DNA of 64,000 nucleotides, from contig NZ_CP136422.1 in assembly GCF_034355335.1 (NCBI RefSeq), positions 4,250,501 to 4,314,500 of the forward strand. Direction: 5' to 3'. The stretch comes from Blautia coccoides. Its GTDB lineage: Bacteria; Bacillota; Clostridia; Lachnospirales; Lachnospiraceae. Made by a program: the position numbers and the translations under genes. The notes beneath the pieces are model-generated. The model did not search any database, was not told the DNA's origin, and worked only from the letters and a program-made list of their open reading frames with translations. This document shows, piece after piece, positions 26,066 through 35,406 of this stretch. Position 1 is the stretch's first letter; every line of letters starts with the position of its first letter.

Positions 26066-26099
26066 TTATCTATTCCTGGGAGATTTTTTAACCAGATTT

Positions 26100-28475
26100 T
26101 TAGCAGGCAGACAACACTTCTGTAAGAGCACTCAACAGTGCATCTCCCAGTTCCATGGCAAAAAGTGCCGGAACTGCCTTGTCACCAAGTTCCTCCACTG
26201 TTTTCAACACAGCTTCCTTCAGATCATAGGAGATCTGTGCCCGCTCCAGAATTTCATATACGCTGTCAGTCATATCTTTTTCTGCAATGAAAAGTCCGTT
26301 CCCAAACTTCACTTTGATCTCACTTGTCACCAAAATTTCTTCCGCTTTGACTGTGAGGGTACATGTACGGGCATCATAAGACTGCTCTGTTTTTATTGTC
26401 TGTCCATCTGCAGTCACCTCTGCCGCAGTATCCCTCACCCCTCTGAAACGCAGTGTCCATGTTCTTTTCTCTGGCAGGACCGCAGTATTTCCTCTTGCGG
26501 CTGAGATTGAAAAACCTTCTCCGTTTTTTTGAATCAGATCTGTGCATACCCAGTTTTCATCCATATCTTCCGGTGAATCCCCATCATCCTCCCAGAGCTG
26601 GAAGCAGTTGTCAGCTCCCGGGAAAATGAGGATCTCCATGTTTTCAGGATTGCTCAGGTCATTCATCTGCTCCGGCAGCTCCTGCATGGGGACAATGCCG
26701 CCGGCACGGGCAAATACCGGTATCTCCTCCACACTTCTCCATACAGAAAACAGACGTCCGCCTTCATATCTGCGTCCTGTAAAGAAATCAAACCATACGC
26801 CTTTGGGAAGCCATGCTTTTGCACATCCCATACAGATGCAGGCATCCGCCGGGTCTGTGACAGGCGCTGCTATAAGCTCTGTTCCAAAATAATATTCATT
26901 TGGCACATCATAAGTCTCCTCACGCTCCGGCTCCATCCAGTACATAGGGCGCACCAGCGGCTGTCCGTCCCTACTGGCATAACGGTTCATGGTGTACAGA
27001 TACGGCACCAGTTTATGACGCAGGCGAAGGAATTCCTCCATGATGCTCTGTGTGATCTTATTATATTTCCACGGCTCCTTGCCGTTAAAAGGATTATCTG
27101 TGCTGTGCAGACGATTCAACGGTGAAAATACGCCTAACTGTACCCATCTGGCAGTCAACTCATCATCACGGACTCCGTGCATATGGCCTCCGATATCATG
27201 GCTCCACCACCCGTATCCCGCATTGCTGGCAGTCGCGGTAAAATAGGGCTGGAATTTCAGGCTGTCCCAGGAGATGACCGTGTCACCGGAAAATCCAATA
27301 GGATATCTGTGACTTCCGATTCCTGCATACCTGGAAAAGGTCAGACGGCGTTTTCCCCTCCTGGCACTGTCCAGATAGTGAAAATGATTCAGCATCCAAA
27401 GCGGGTCTAATCCCGGTATCTTCGTGACCGTTCCCTGCTGCCAGTCCAGCCACCAGAAATCCACCCCCTCCTCCTCAAGGGGATGATGAAGCTCTTCAAA
27501 ATACACCTCCAGAAAATGCCTGTCTGTCACATCAAACTGCACCGGTTCCTGGCTGTCCGGGTCTATGCCCATACGTTTTGCCACTCTCTCGTAGGCCTGC
27601 TCATAGGCACGGACACCGTCTGCAGGATGCACATTCAAAGTGATTTTCATATTTCTTTTGTGAAGCCAGTCCATAAACTCCTTGGGATCCGGGAAAAACT
27701 CCCGGTTCCAGGTATATCCGGTCCAACCGCTTCCATACTTAGGATCAATATCCACCAGATGCCAGTCCATATCTATTACAGCTACAGAAAAAGGGATCTG
27801 CTCCCGCTCAAAGCGTTCCATCAGCTCTTTGTATTCCTGCTCCGTATATTTATGATAACGGCTCCACCAGTTTCCAAACACCCAGCGGGGCAGAAGGGGG
27901 GTCTGGCCGCAGAGATAATACAAATCCTTAACTGCCTCCTGATACCTGTGCCCATAACCGAAGAAATAGAAATCTATGCTGTCCTTCGGACGCACTTCCA
28001 CCCATCCGTCCTCCGTGATTGCCATACTGCGGCTGTCATCCACAATAGAAAATCCGTTCCTTGACACCACACCGCTTTCCAGGGGAATCGCGCCGTCCGC
28101 TTCATCCAGAGTGCGGGCCGTTCCTCCCAGATCCCTAACCGGATCTTTGTAATGCCAATTTGTCTCATTGGATCTTCCGCCTGTTACCTTGATAAAAAGG
28201 CCGTTTGGGGCGAATTCCTTTTTGTTGTAGGTCAGCTCCAGGGCACTGGTAAAAATCTTCAGCTCCTCCTTGGTCTCTGATACCTTGAATACAGGTACCG
28301 GAAAATCCCGGTTGATAACCGTCTGGGTCGCCCTGTCCTCAAAAATTCCGTCTCTGCTGTATTCCAGACGCAGAAGGGATTCTGTCAGAACTGTGATCCT
28401 GTAGTTTTCCCCCTGGATCATACTTTCTCTTCTGGCTATTGGCCTTACTTTAAGCTTCTCATTTACTCCACTCAT
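26100..28475 (-). CDS. GH31 alpha-glycosidase
   Basis: A roughly 791-residue cytoplasmic glycoside hydrolase; no signal peptide is seen. Order: N-terminal beta-sandwich (about 10-190), TIM barrel with the nucleophile Asp344 in WWLDWQQG and the acid/base Asp398 in FSGDT, then beta-sandwich domains and a short helical tail (about 730-791). The first barrel strand has AVIDMDWH. It would release terminal alpha-linked sugars from oligosaccharides; the exact specificity (glucose, xylose, galactose or N-acetylgalactosamine) is not determined. The ATG is preceded by GGAGAGGAG. A promoter about 60 bases upstream looks constitutive. The helical tail of about 60 residues is an unusual addition. Confidence 0.93.
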   Translation of the reverse strand: MSGVNEKLKVRPIARRESMIQGENYRITVLTESLLRLEYSRDGIFEDRATQTVINRDFPVPVFKVSETKEELKIFTSALELTYNKKEFAPNGLFIKVTGGRSNETNWHYKDPVRDLGGTARTLDEADGAIPLESGVVSRNGFSIVDDSRSMAITEDGWVEVRPKDSIDFYFFGYGHRYQEAVKDLYYLCGQTPLLPRWVFGNWWSRYHKYTEQEYKELMERFEREQIPFSVAVIDMDWHLVDIDPKYGSGWTGYTWNREFFPDPKEFMDWLHKRNMKITLNVHPADGVRAYEQAYERVAKRMGIDPDSQEPVQFDVTDRHFLEVYFEELHHPLEEEGVDFWWLDWQQGTVTKIPGLDPLWMLNHFHYLDSARRGKRRLTFSRYAGIGSHRYPIGFSGDTVISWDSLKFQPYFTATASNAGYGWWSHDIGGHMHGVRDDELTARWVQLGVFSPLNRLHSTDNPFNGKEPWKYNKITQSIMEEFLRLRHKLVPYLYTMNRYASRDGQPLVRPMYWMEPEREETYDVPNEYYFGTELIAAPVTDPADACICMGCAKAWLPKGVWFDFFTGRRYEGGRLFSVWRSVEEIPVFARAGGIVPMQELPEQMNDLSNPENMEILIFPGADNCFQLWEDDGDSPEDMDENWVCTDLIQKNGEGFSISAARGNTAVLPEKRTWTLRFRGVRDTAAEVTADGQTIKTEQSYDARTCTLTVKAEEILVTSEIKVKFGNGLFIAEKDMTDSVYEILERAQISYDLKEAVLKTVEELGDKAVPALFAMELGDALLSALTEVLSAC

Positions 28476-28534
28476 GTCTGCTCCTCTCCTATGCATACCT
28501 TTTTTCTTACGGGGCTTTGCCTCTGTTTTCCTTT

Positions 28535-28563
28535 ATTGTAATTGTTTTGTATAATACCTGCAA
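28535..28563 (-). promoter_or_regulatory. Promoter of the GH31 gene
   Basis: On the minus strand TTGCAG and TACAAT are 17 bases apart, about 60 bases before the GH31 start. An imperfect A/T palindrome just upstream of the -35 box could bind a regulator. Confidence 0.55.
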
Positions 28564-28638
28564 AGGTTTTTTAAGAAAACCTGATATTTTTATGCAATAT
28601 TGTCACTTTCTTCTGCTTATCCTGTCCATATCTTCTAA

Positions 28639-28667
28639 TTGACATTAGTTTCTGATTCTGGTATGAT
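28639..28667 (+). promoter_or_regulatory. Near-consensus promoter of the helicase gene
   Basis: TTGACA and TATGAT are separated by exactly 17 bases. Transcription would start near 28674 and leave an untranslated leader of about 150 bases before the helicase ATG. Confidence 0.8.
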
Positions 28668-28691
28668 GTAAGTTGCTGATTGTGTATAAGA

Positions 28692-28737
28692 GGGTGCCGC
28701 GATAAGCATTTACTACGCTTATGCGACACCCGTTTTT
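28692..28737 (+). promoter_or_regulatory. Structured helicase leader with terminator-like hairpin
   Basis: The leader begins with a stem of about 15 base pairs (GGGTGCCGCGATAAGC paired with GCTTATGCGACACCC, one bulge) followed by GTTTTT, an intrinsic terminator shape inside the leader. Two further hairpins follow before the ribosome binding site: CCTTTAT-AGC-ATAAAGG and CGGGG-CTAT-CCCCG. This is suited to attenuation or to cold-dependent control. Confidence 0.65.
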
Positions 28738-28825
28738 CATGCAGCGGTCACATTTTGATGTAACGGACCTTTATAGCATAAAGGATTCGGGGCTATCCCC
28801 CGATAGAAAGGACTATTTATTTTAT

Positions 28826-30415
28826 ATGGAAACAACGAAATTTGAAGAATTGGATTTATTCCCGGAAATTGAAAAAGCAGTGAGATACATGGGTTTTGAG
28901 GAGGCCTCCCCTATTCAGGCCAAAGCAATTCCTGCTATGATAAGCGGCCGTGATATTATCGGCCAGGCACAGACCGGAACAGGAAAAACCGCAGCCTTTG
29001 GTATCCCTCTTTTGCAGAAGATAGATATTAAGAACAAAAAACTTCAGGCGATCGTGCTCTGCCCCACAAGAGAGCTTGCAATTCAGGTAGCTGACGAGAT
29101 CCGTAACCTGGCAAAGTACCTGCACGGCATCAAAGTCCTCCCCATCTACGGCGGTCAGGACATTGTAAAGCAGATCCGTTCCCTGAAAAATGGAACACAG
29201 CTTATCATCGGAACTCCGGGCCGTGTCATGGACCACATGCGCAGAAAAACCCTGAAAATGGATGATGTGCACACAGTTGTTCTGGATGAGGCTGATGAAA
29301 TGCTCAACATGGGATTCCGCGAAGACATTGAAACGATCTTAAGCGGTGTTCCGGAAGAACGCCAGACCGTTCTCTTTTCAGCCACCATGCCAAAGCCGAT
29401 CCTGGAGATCACTAAAAAATTCCAGAAGGATGCCGAAGTCATCAAGGTGACAAAAAAAGAGCTGACTGTCCCCAATATCGAACAGTTCTACTATGACGTA
29501 AAGCCTAAAAACAAAGAGGAAGTGCTCTCCCGCCTTCTGGACCTCTACTCTCCAAGACTCTCTGTCGTGTTCTGCAACACCAAAAAACAGGTAGACCTTT
29601 TAGTCAATGCCCTGATCGGCAGAGGATACTTTGCCGCAGGCCTGCACGGGGATATGAAGCAGGCTCAGCGTGACCGTGTTATGCAGAGCTTCAGAAAAGG
29701 AAGAACCGACATTCTGGTTGCCACAGATGTAGCTGCCCGCGGTATTGATGTGGATGACATTGAAGCTGTATTTAATTATGATCTTCCCCAGGACGACGAA
29801 TACTATGTACACCGGATCGGGCGTACAGGACGTGCGGGAAGAGGCGGCCGTGCCTTCACATTTGCCAGCGGAAGAGAGCTTTACAAATTAAAAGAGATCC
29901 AGCGCTACTGCAAGACTAAGATCTACGCGCAGAAGGTTCCCTCTTTAAACGACGTGGCCAACACCAAGATGGAAAACATTTTGGAAAATGTGGATTCTGT
30001 CATTGAAAGAGAAAATCTCTCCCTTATGATCGACGCCATTGATGAGAAAGTCAACAACTCTGACTACACCACCTTAGACCTGGCTGCTGCTCTGCTGAAG
30101 CTGTATATGGGCATGGTACAGGAGGAGCCGGAGGAAGAAGCCGTTGATTTCGGTGATACCGGCGCAGAGGAACCCGGTATGGTACGTCTCTTCATCAATA
30201 TAGGTAAAAAGCAGCGTGTCCGCCCCGGCGATATCCTGGGTGCCATTGCAGGGGAAAGTGGAATGCCGGGCAAGCTCATCGGAAGCATTGACATGTTTGA
30301 CAAATACACCTTTGTGGAAGTCCCCAGAGAATACGCCAAAGATGTGCTGAATGCCATGAAAACTGCCAAAATAAAAGGAAACACCATAGCCATTGAACCA
30401 GCCAACCAGAGGTAG
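28826..30415 (+). CDS. DEAD-box RNA helicase (DeaD/CshA type)
   Basis: A roughly 529-residue ATP-dependent RNA helicase. The helicase core shows a Q-motif (SPIQAKAIP), AQTGTGKT, PTRELA, the DEAD box in VLDEADEML, SAT, ATDVAARGIDV and HRIGRTGRAGRGG. The C-terminus (about 455-529) is a DbpA-like RNA-binding domain (FINIGKKQRVRPGDILGAI). Family members remodel rRNA and mRNA and are often cold-induced. I start it at METTKFEEL after GAAAGGA; the longer open frame is the structured leader. The promoter and leader hairpins above fit post-transcriptional control. A terminator closes the unit. Confidence 0.95.
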   Translation: METTKFEELDLFPEIEKAVRYMGFEEASPIQAKAIPAMISGRDIIGQAQTGTGKTAAFGIPLLQKIDIKNKKLQAIVLCPTRELAIQVADEIRNLAKYLHGIKVLPIYGGQDIVKQIRSLKNGTQLIIGTPGRVMDHMRRKTLKMDDVHTVVLDEADEMLNMGFREDIETILSGVPEERQTVLFSATMPKPILEITKKFQKDAEVIKVTKKELTVPNIEQFYYDVKPKNKEEVLSRLLDLYSPRLSVVFCNTKKQVDLLVNALIGRGYFAAGLHGDMKQAQRDRVMQSFRKGRTDILVATDVAARGIDVDDIEAVFNYDLPQDDEYYVHRIGRTGRAGRGGRAFTFASGRELYKLKEIQRYCKTKIYAQKVPSLNDVANTKMENILENVDSVIERENLSLMIDAIDEKVNNSDYTTLDLAAALLKLYMGMVQEEPEEEAVDFGDTGAEEPGMVRLFINIGKKQRVRPGDILGAIAGESGMPGKLIGSIDMFDKYTFVEVPREYAKDVLNAMKTAKIKGNTIAIEPANQR

Positions 30416-30483
30416 TTCAAAGCTCCTGCTATGGTTTGCGTGACTCCCTTAAGGGTGTACAATCCTTCGTGTGTATGATAAAA

Positions 30484-30529
30484 TGTCTGTATCCTGATCA
30501 AACAAAAGGATACAGACATTATTTTTTTG
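30484..30529 (+). terminator. Intrinsic terminator of the helicase gene
   Basis: An 11-base-pair perfect stem (TGTCTGTATCC and complement) with a 13-base loop is followed by ATTATTTTTTT. Confidence 0.9.
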
Positions 30530-30571
30530 CCGAAATACAGCATTCTTGTGCTGTACAGAAGGGGGATACCA

Positions 30572-31432
30572 ATGAAGAAAAGAATTGTAACTCTGACACT
30601 CTTGGCGCTTCTCACCTCAGCCACGCTATTTTCTGTAAGCGGCTGCAGCAGCGGTCAGACAAAAAGCACTTCCGAAAAAACTTCCGAAAAAGCTTCCGTC
30701 TCCGATGAGGATACGAAGAAAGATAATTCCGACACAAAAAAAAGCACGGTAAAGATACTGAAGGGGAACGGCATTTCACTGAATAACGGGGGTACTCCAT
30801 CCAAACAGCCGCCCTTATCCGGATCTTCATCTTCGGAAGAAGCAGACGCTTCCGGAACACCTGAAACAGAAGTTCAGGGCAGTACGCAGACAAGCCCCTC
30901 CGAGATTCCGGACCCTTTGACAGGCACGGAAGAACGCCGTGATCTGACCACTGAGGAACTGGACTATTTCTCAGCTTTTGTGAGTGACTCTGAAAATTAT
31001 GGTTTTCTGCGCTCCTCCTACAGCGTTCCCCAGAAAGTTGATTTGGACCAGGTATTATATACCGGTGCAGGCATGCCTTCAGAACCGCTCACCTTTGAGG
31101 AGAGCGCTGCTCTTCAGGCCGCAAGCGGGGAACCTATCCTTACAGATGTGACACATTTGACTTCACAGCAGATCGAGGATTTTCTCCAGCGAAAAATGGG
31201 GATCAGCCTGGGCGAAGTCAGCAGCTTCAACTGGATCTATCTGGAACAGTTCGACAGCTATTACAGGGAACACGGAGACACCAACCGGGTGTCCTTTACC
31301 TGTTCAAGCGGATGGACTGAGGACGGTATGTATTATCTTGACTGTCAGTCCAATGACGGCGCCCTGCGCACCGCGCTGACCCTGGAACAAAGCGGTGATA
31401 CCTATCTGTTCCGTTCCAATATCCTGCAGTAA
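30572..31432 (+). CDS. Hypothetical lipoprotein
   Basis: A roughly 286-residue predicted lipoprotein. The signal peptide (MKKRIVTLTLLALL) ends with lipobox VSGC near residue 25. Next comes a Ser/Thr/Lys/Glu-rich linker of about 90 residues, then a folded domain of about 180 residues (ERRDLTTEELDYFSAFV to the end). In the last part, RVSFTCSSGWTEDGMYYLDC contains two Cys that could form a disulfide. I recognise no family. GGGGG precedes the ATG. A bidirectional terminator separates it from a convergent cyclophilin, which is also a lipoprotein. Confidence 0.75.
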   Translation: MKKRIVTLTLLALLTSATLFSVSGCSSGQTKSTSEKTSEKASVSDEDTKKDNSDTKKSTVKILKGNGISLNNGGTPSKQPPLSGSSSSEEADASGTPETEVQGSTQTSPSEIPDPLTGTEERRDLTTEELDYFSAFVSDSENYGFLRSSYSVPQKVDLDQVLYTGAGMPSEPLTFEESAALQAASGEPILTDVTHLTSQQIEDFLQRKMGISLGEVSSFNWIYLEQFDSYYREHGDTNRVSFTCSSGWTEDGMYYLDCQSNDGALRTALTLEQSGDTYLFRSNILQ

Positions 31433-31455
31433 ATGTAAGCCCGGGAATACATCAA

Positions 31456-31513
31456 AAAGCTGCTGTACCTGCTCTGCCGGAAATATTTTTCCGACGGCCG
31501 GTACAGCAGCTTT
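31456..31513. terminator. Bidirectional terminator
   Basis: A 14-base-pair stem (AAAGCTGCTGTACC and complement) with an internal GC-rich hairpin (CCGG..) lies between convergent genes. Confidence 0.85.
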
Positions 31514-31531
31514 AAATAATAATCATTCCTC

Positions 31532-32134
31532 TTAATCTACTACTTCCACACTTTCTATCACCGGCTGGTTTTCCGGCGCAACACTTCCGTTACTGTCCTC
31601 TGTTTTCACATCGTCGCAGATCTGATCTACAATATCCATCCCCTCTGTCACATGACCAAATGCAGCATATTCGTTATCCAGATGAGAAGAGGTCTCCTGC
31701 ACGATAAAAAATTGTGAGCTGGCACTGTCCATGTCACTGGAGCGGGCCATGGAGATAGTCCCTCTTGTGTGTTTCAGGGGATTATCCACCCCGTTTTTGG
31801 AAAACTCACCTTTAATGGTCTTATCAGCGCCTCCGGTACCGTCTCCTTTGGGGTCTCCGCCCTGGATCATGAAACCTTTTATGATCCTGTGAAAGGTCAG
31901 CCCGTCGTAAAACCCTTCCTTTGCAAGACCGATAAAATTTTCCACTGTTATGGGTGCCGCTGAACTGTCCAGTTCCACAGCAATAGTCCCGTAGTCCTTC
32001 ACATTGATCTTCACATGATGCAGTTCCTCAGAGGATGCCTGACGGACCGGTTCCTTCTCCTGTCCTCCGCAGCCGGTCAGCAAAAAAGACAGCGTCAAGA
32101 TCACTGCCGCAAATAAACAATTCCATTTCTTCAT
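31532..32134 (-). CDS. Cyclophilin-type peptidyl-prolyl isomerase lipoprotein
   Basis: A 200-residue extracytoplasmic foldase. The signal peptide ends in lipobox LTGC (Cys22). The cyclophilin domain follows with FHRIIKGFMIQGGDP, SMARSSDMDSASSQFF and NEYAAFGHVTEGMDIV, so the catalytic Arg and the substrate pocket residues are kept. It would accelerate proline isomerisation of exported proteins at the membrane surface. An AAGGG site lies before the ATG. It is convergent with the hypothetical lipoprotein gene and has its own terminator in between. Confidence 0.95.
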   Translation of the reverse strand: MKKWNCLFAAVILTLSFLLTGCGGQEKEPVRQASSEELHHVKINVKDYGTIAVELDSSAAPITVENFIGLAKEGFYDGLTFHRIIKGFMIQGGDPKGDGTGGADKTIKGEFSKNGVDNPLKHTRGTISMARSSDMDSASSQFFIVQETSSHLDNEYAAFGHVTEGMDIVDQICDDVKTEDSNGSVAPENQPVIESVEVVD

Positions 32135-32250
32135 ATCTCATGCCCTTCCTGTTCTTCTCTTTTCTGACCGGAAGACAGATCTATGCCCTCCGGTCGCGTT
32201 GTCAGTATACCATATTTTCTGTACAGGAAAAAGGCTGTGTCCCGGTATTT

Positions 32251-32706
32251 TTATTTCAGGCCCACATAGATGTGTATTTCCGCGTTTTCCACATCCTGAT
32301 TCCTGTATTCTTCAAAATCCGCCTTGAAAGCTCTGTCCAGATCCATCTTCCACAGCTCCTGCCAGAATTTGGCCACTGCACGGTGCATATGGCCTTTTAC
32401 CACAAATCTTGCATATTTTCCGGCAGGTATACGAATCACAGCCATGCCTTCCGGTACATTGCCTTCTGCCAACGTCTGGCATCCCGCCGTAAAATCATAG
32501 TCATCCAGAATCCCTCCCGCATATCCGGAGTAAATCCCTATTGGCATCCCGCTGCACTTATCCGGTATAGCCTCGTAAATCCCCTGGGTAAAAAACCGCT
32601 CCCACACGCCTCCGATCACAGCTCCCATATCAGGCGCCTGATTATTGGTACGGGCACTCAGTCCGAAGACAGTTTTTTCCTTTAATTCCACTATTTCATA
32701 TTCCAT
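32251..32706 (-). CDS. GyrI-like effector-binding domain protein
   Basis: A 151-residue stand-alone GyrI-like/AraC effector-binding (SHV-fold) domain. It begins MEYEIVELKEKTVFGLSAR, with the usual ligand pocket tract IPIGIYSGY-like (GMPIGIYSGYAG) and a closing IHIYVGLK strand. No DNA-binding domain is fused. Stand-alone members bind small hydrophobic ligands or act as hydrolases of such ligands. The regulator upstream is of another family. About 90 bases without a gene separate it from that regulator. Confidence 0.85.
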   Translation of the reverse strand: MEYEIVELKEKTVFGLSARTNNQAPDMGAVIGGVWERFFTQGIYEAIPDKCSGMPIGIYSGYAGGILDDYDFTAGCQTLAEGNVPEGMAVIRIPAGKYARFVVKGHMHRAVAKFWQELWKMDLDRAFKADFEEYRNQDVENAEIHIYVGLK

Positions 32707-32798
32707 TTGTTACAGCCTCATCTCTTCTTATTTTCCAAAACCAACGCAGTTATCTCAAAACCACATGGCAGCGGAATAAGGCTACTATATCAAATGAA

Positions 32799-33746
32799 TC
32801 ATGACAACTGCCTGTCATCATTGCGGGGAAAGTCTGTTTCTTTTGTATAACATCTCTGCATCCTGCCCAGCAGTTCCCACAGTTCCTCCCTCAGCTTGAC
32901 CGGCTCTAAAAGCTCCATCTGTTCCCCAAAGCTCAGAAGCCATCCAAACAGGCTGTTCCTGTCCGCAAAATCTGAGACAAACAACAGATATCCGTCTTCC
33001 TGTTCCTCAAAGCATTCAACTCCGTACTCTTCAATAAGACGCCATTTCATCTGCGGAGCACACCGGACTTTCACATGGATAGACGCGGGATAGATACGTC
33101 TTGGAGAACAGTCGCAGTCCGGAAGCTGCCTCTTTTCAAACAAAACCCCTGTATCCTTCAAGCTGTCCATACGGTTTAATTTGAACATTCGGTAGTCCTG
33201 CCTCTCTCTGCAGTATCCCCACACATACCAGGAGGCCCACTGAAACACGAGAAGATACGGCTCTATCTCCCGCTCACCCTCCCCTTTTGGGGAATAATAT
33301 CTGAACGCTATCAATCTGCAGTCCTCAATTGCATTTTGTATCAGTTCTATCTTAGGTGCCAGGGCGGATTTATACCAGGAGGACAGATCGATCCTGATAT
33401 GGTCATTGCTGGTGAGCACCTCCTGACTCCCCACAGACAGCTTCTCCATAAGAAGCTGATACCTATTGGTTCCCGCTACACTGTCCAGGCTTCTAAGTCC
33501 TGCAAGGATGGAATGCATATCCCTGGAGGTGAGAAGTGTCTTATCCAGCCGGTATCCCTCCATAATGGAAATGCCGCCATTCTGCCCCTGGGTTGTGACA
33601 ATAGGGATCCCCGCTTTACAGATATCCTCTATATCCCGGTTGATCGTCCGCCTGGAAACCTCAAATTTTTCTGCCAGATAGGGCGCTGTCACCTTATCCT
33701 GCTGAAGCAGAATAGAAAGTATGCCAATCAGCCTGTCTATCTTCAT
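32799..33746 (-). CDS. WYL-domain transcriptional regulator (YafY/DeoR-type)
   Basis: A 315-residue regulator. The N-terminus is an HTH_11 winged helix (KIDRLIGILSILLQQDKVTA, YLAEKFEVSRRTINRDIEDI). The middle and C-terminal part is a WYL ligand-sensing domain (about 135-220; YLLVFQWASWYVWGYC) with a C-terminal WCX extension. GAGGGAAAG lies before the ATG. It follows the nitroreductase gene by 22 bases on the same strand, so the two form an operon and it may control that gene. WYL proteins often sense nucleic acid or nucleotide ligands; the ligand here is unknown. Confidence 0.9.
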   Translation of the reverse strand: MKIDRLIGILSILLQQDKVTAPYLAEKFEVSRRTINRDIEDICKAGIPIVTTQGQNGGISIMEGYRLDKTLLTSRDMHSILAGLRSLDSVAGTNRYQLLMEKLSVGSQEVLTSNDHIRIDLSSWYKSALAPKIELIQNAIEDCRLIAFRYYSPKGEGEREIEPYLLVFQWASWYVWGYCRERQDYRMFKLNRMDSLKDTGVLFEKRQLPDCDCSPRRIYPASIHVKVRCAPQMKWRLIEEYGVECFEEQEDGYLLFVSDFADRNSLFGWLLSFGEQMELLEPVKLREELWELLGRMQRCYTKETDFPRNDDRQLS

Positions 33747-33768
33747 TTCTTTCCCTCACCGCCCGTAT

Positions 33769-34560
33769 TTATTTCCACAAAACATCCGCCTTTTTCCTGG
33801 GCGCGGTGCGCCTGTACACCACATTGGGATATCCCAGAAGCATACAGCAGGATACCGCCTTCTCTCCTATTCCCAGCCATTCATGCAGAACTGGACTTTC
33901 CCTGATGACACGCATCATATAGCCGCTGTAGAGCGCCCCCAGTCCTTCTGCTGCTGCCATATTTTCAATATTTGCTGCCGCCAGTCCTCCGTCCAACTGA
34001 TTGTTTGAGGCAATGACCAGAAAGACAGGGGTGTTAAAAAAGAAGGTATCTCTCTCCTTATCCCCCTGCCACAGCTTATAAAAATAGGAAAACGCCCCGG
34101 CGTAGTCCGGTCCTGTCTCTTTCAGAGACCGGATGATATCAGGCATTTCCTGCCAGACAAGATTTTTGAACTCCGAAAGCCGCTCCCGGACTACCACAAA
34201 GGTGCAGTCCTGCATATTTTTTGCTGTAGCTGTATAACGCCCTGCCTCCAGGATTCTTTCTATCACTTCCCTGCCGGGAATTTCCTCTTTAAAATCACGG
34301 ATACTTCTTCTGTATTTTACGGCTCTCAGAAAATGTTCCGGAGAGACGGAAAAGTCCTCCTCACGGTATTCTTCCACATCCTCCATATCAAATTCCGGTA
34401 TGGACGCCGCATTGACCGGACATACTGCAACGCAGTGACCACATTGGATGCAGGAGCGGATAACCTCCGCTTTCCCCTCTTTTTGACGGATCGCGCTGCC
34501 CGGACAATCCTTCACACATGCGCCGCATCCCACACAAATCTCCTGATTGATAACTGCCAT
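33769..34560 (-). CDS. Nitroreductase-family protein with N-terminal 2x4Fe-4S ferredoxin
   Basis: A roughly 263-residue flavin oxidoreductase. The first 60 residues hold two 4Fe-4S motifs (CVGCGACVKDCPGSA and CIQCGHCVAVCP). The nitroreductase domain (about 75-263) starts at RRSIRDF, the FMN-binding Arg cluster, and includes AGRYTATAKNMQ. The ferredoxin part probably delivers electrons to FMN for reduction of nitro or quinone-like substrates. I use the ATG after AGGAGG rather than an upstream GTG. It is first in an operon with the WYL regulator. Confidence 0.92.
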   Translation of the reverse strand: MAVINQEICVGCGACVKDCPGSAIRQKEGKAEVIRSCIQCGHCVAVCPVNAASIPEFDMEDVEEYREEDFSVSPEHFLRAVKYRRSIRDFKEEIPGREVIERILEAGRYTATAKNMQDCTFVVVRERLSEFKNLVWQEMPDIIRSLKETGPDYAGAFSYFYKLWQGDKERDTFFFNTPVFLVIASNNQLDGGLAAANIENMAAAEGLGALYSGYMMRVIRESPVLHEWLGIGEKAVSCCMLLGYPNVVYRRTAPRKKADVLWK

Positions 34561-34707
34561 GGAAAACACCTCCTAATATTACTGTTCCTATGCAAATTTA
34601 AAAGCTGCATTTAATAAAATTACCTTATTTTTTCTTAATCAGCCTTTACTGGCTATTGAAATAATATTCTGCTATAATAGATGGAAAATAGAAACGGAGG
34701 GATTTTT

Positions 34708-35376
34708 ATGGATCTTGTTTTTCTTTATTTGGAATATCCGCTGCGCATGCTGGGTGCCATCTTCTGCGGCGCCCTCATTGGATATGAGCGGGAAAATCAG
34801 ATGAAAATGGCCGGCATCCGCACACACTCCATTGTGTCCCTTGCCTCCGCGCTTATGATGATCGTATCAAAATACGGATTTTTCGATGTTCTGTCATCCC
34901 ATGTAAACCTGGACCCGTCCCGTATAGCCGCAGGGGTGGTGACTGCCATCGGTTTTCTCGGGGCAGGAGTTATCTTCACCCACAAGATGAATATCAGCGG
35001 CCTGACCACATCTGCGGGACTGTGGGCAACCGTCGGCGTTGGCATGGCACTGGGTGCGGGCATGTATGTTCCCGGCATCAGCGCCACGGTTCTGATACTG
35101 CTTCTGCAGTTTTTCTTCCATCGGAATTTCCGCTGGCTGAAATCCTCCAGTATTGAACAGGTAACTCTTATCATGGAACAGGAGGATGATCTGCGCAGTA
35201 TCCTTGAAAACACCTTTCATCTGGATGAGATCAAGATCACCAGCATGAAGGTAAAACGCCTGAAAGATAATCAGGTGGAAGTGAAGCTCTTTGTCAAATT
35301 TCCGGACAGCTATGACATCTTTCATACTCTGGACCTGCTCAGGAAAAATCCGAAGATCACCTCCATTGATCTATAG
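34708..35376 (+). CDS. MgtC/SapB-family membrane protein
   Basis: A roughly 222-residue protein. The N-terminal half has four membrane helices with the family signature GYERENQMKMAGIRTHSIV and VTAIGFLGAGVIF. The C-terminal half (about 140-222) is an ACT-like cytoplasmic domain. MgtC proteins help adaptation to low magnesium and regulate membrane energetics; some act as Mg2+-related transporters of unclear mechanism. GGAGG lies seven bases before the chosen ATG, and a TATAAT box lies about 30 bases upstream. It is monocistronic and convergent with the lipid operon. Confidence 0.92.
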   Translation: MDLVFLYLEYPLRMLGAIFCGALIGYERENQMKMAGIRTHSIVSLASALMMIVSKYGFFDVLSSHVNLDPSRIAAGVVTAIGFLGAGVIFTHKMNISGLTTSAGLWATVGVGMALGAGMYVPGISATVLILLLQFFFHRNFRWLKSSSIEQVTLIMEQEDDLRSILENTFHLDEIKITSMKVKRLKDNQVEVKLFVKFPDSYDIFHTLDLLRKNPKITSIDL

Positions 35377-35406
35377 CCGCTGGCCCACAAGGGGATTCTA
35401 TTATGT

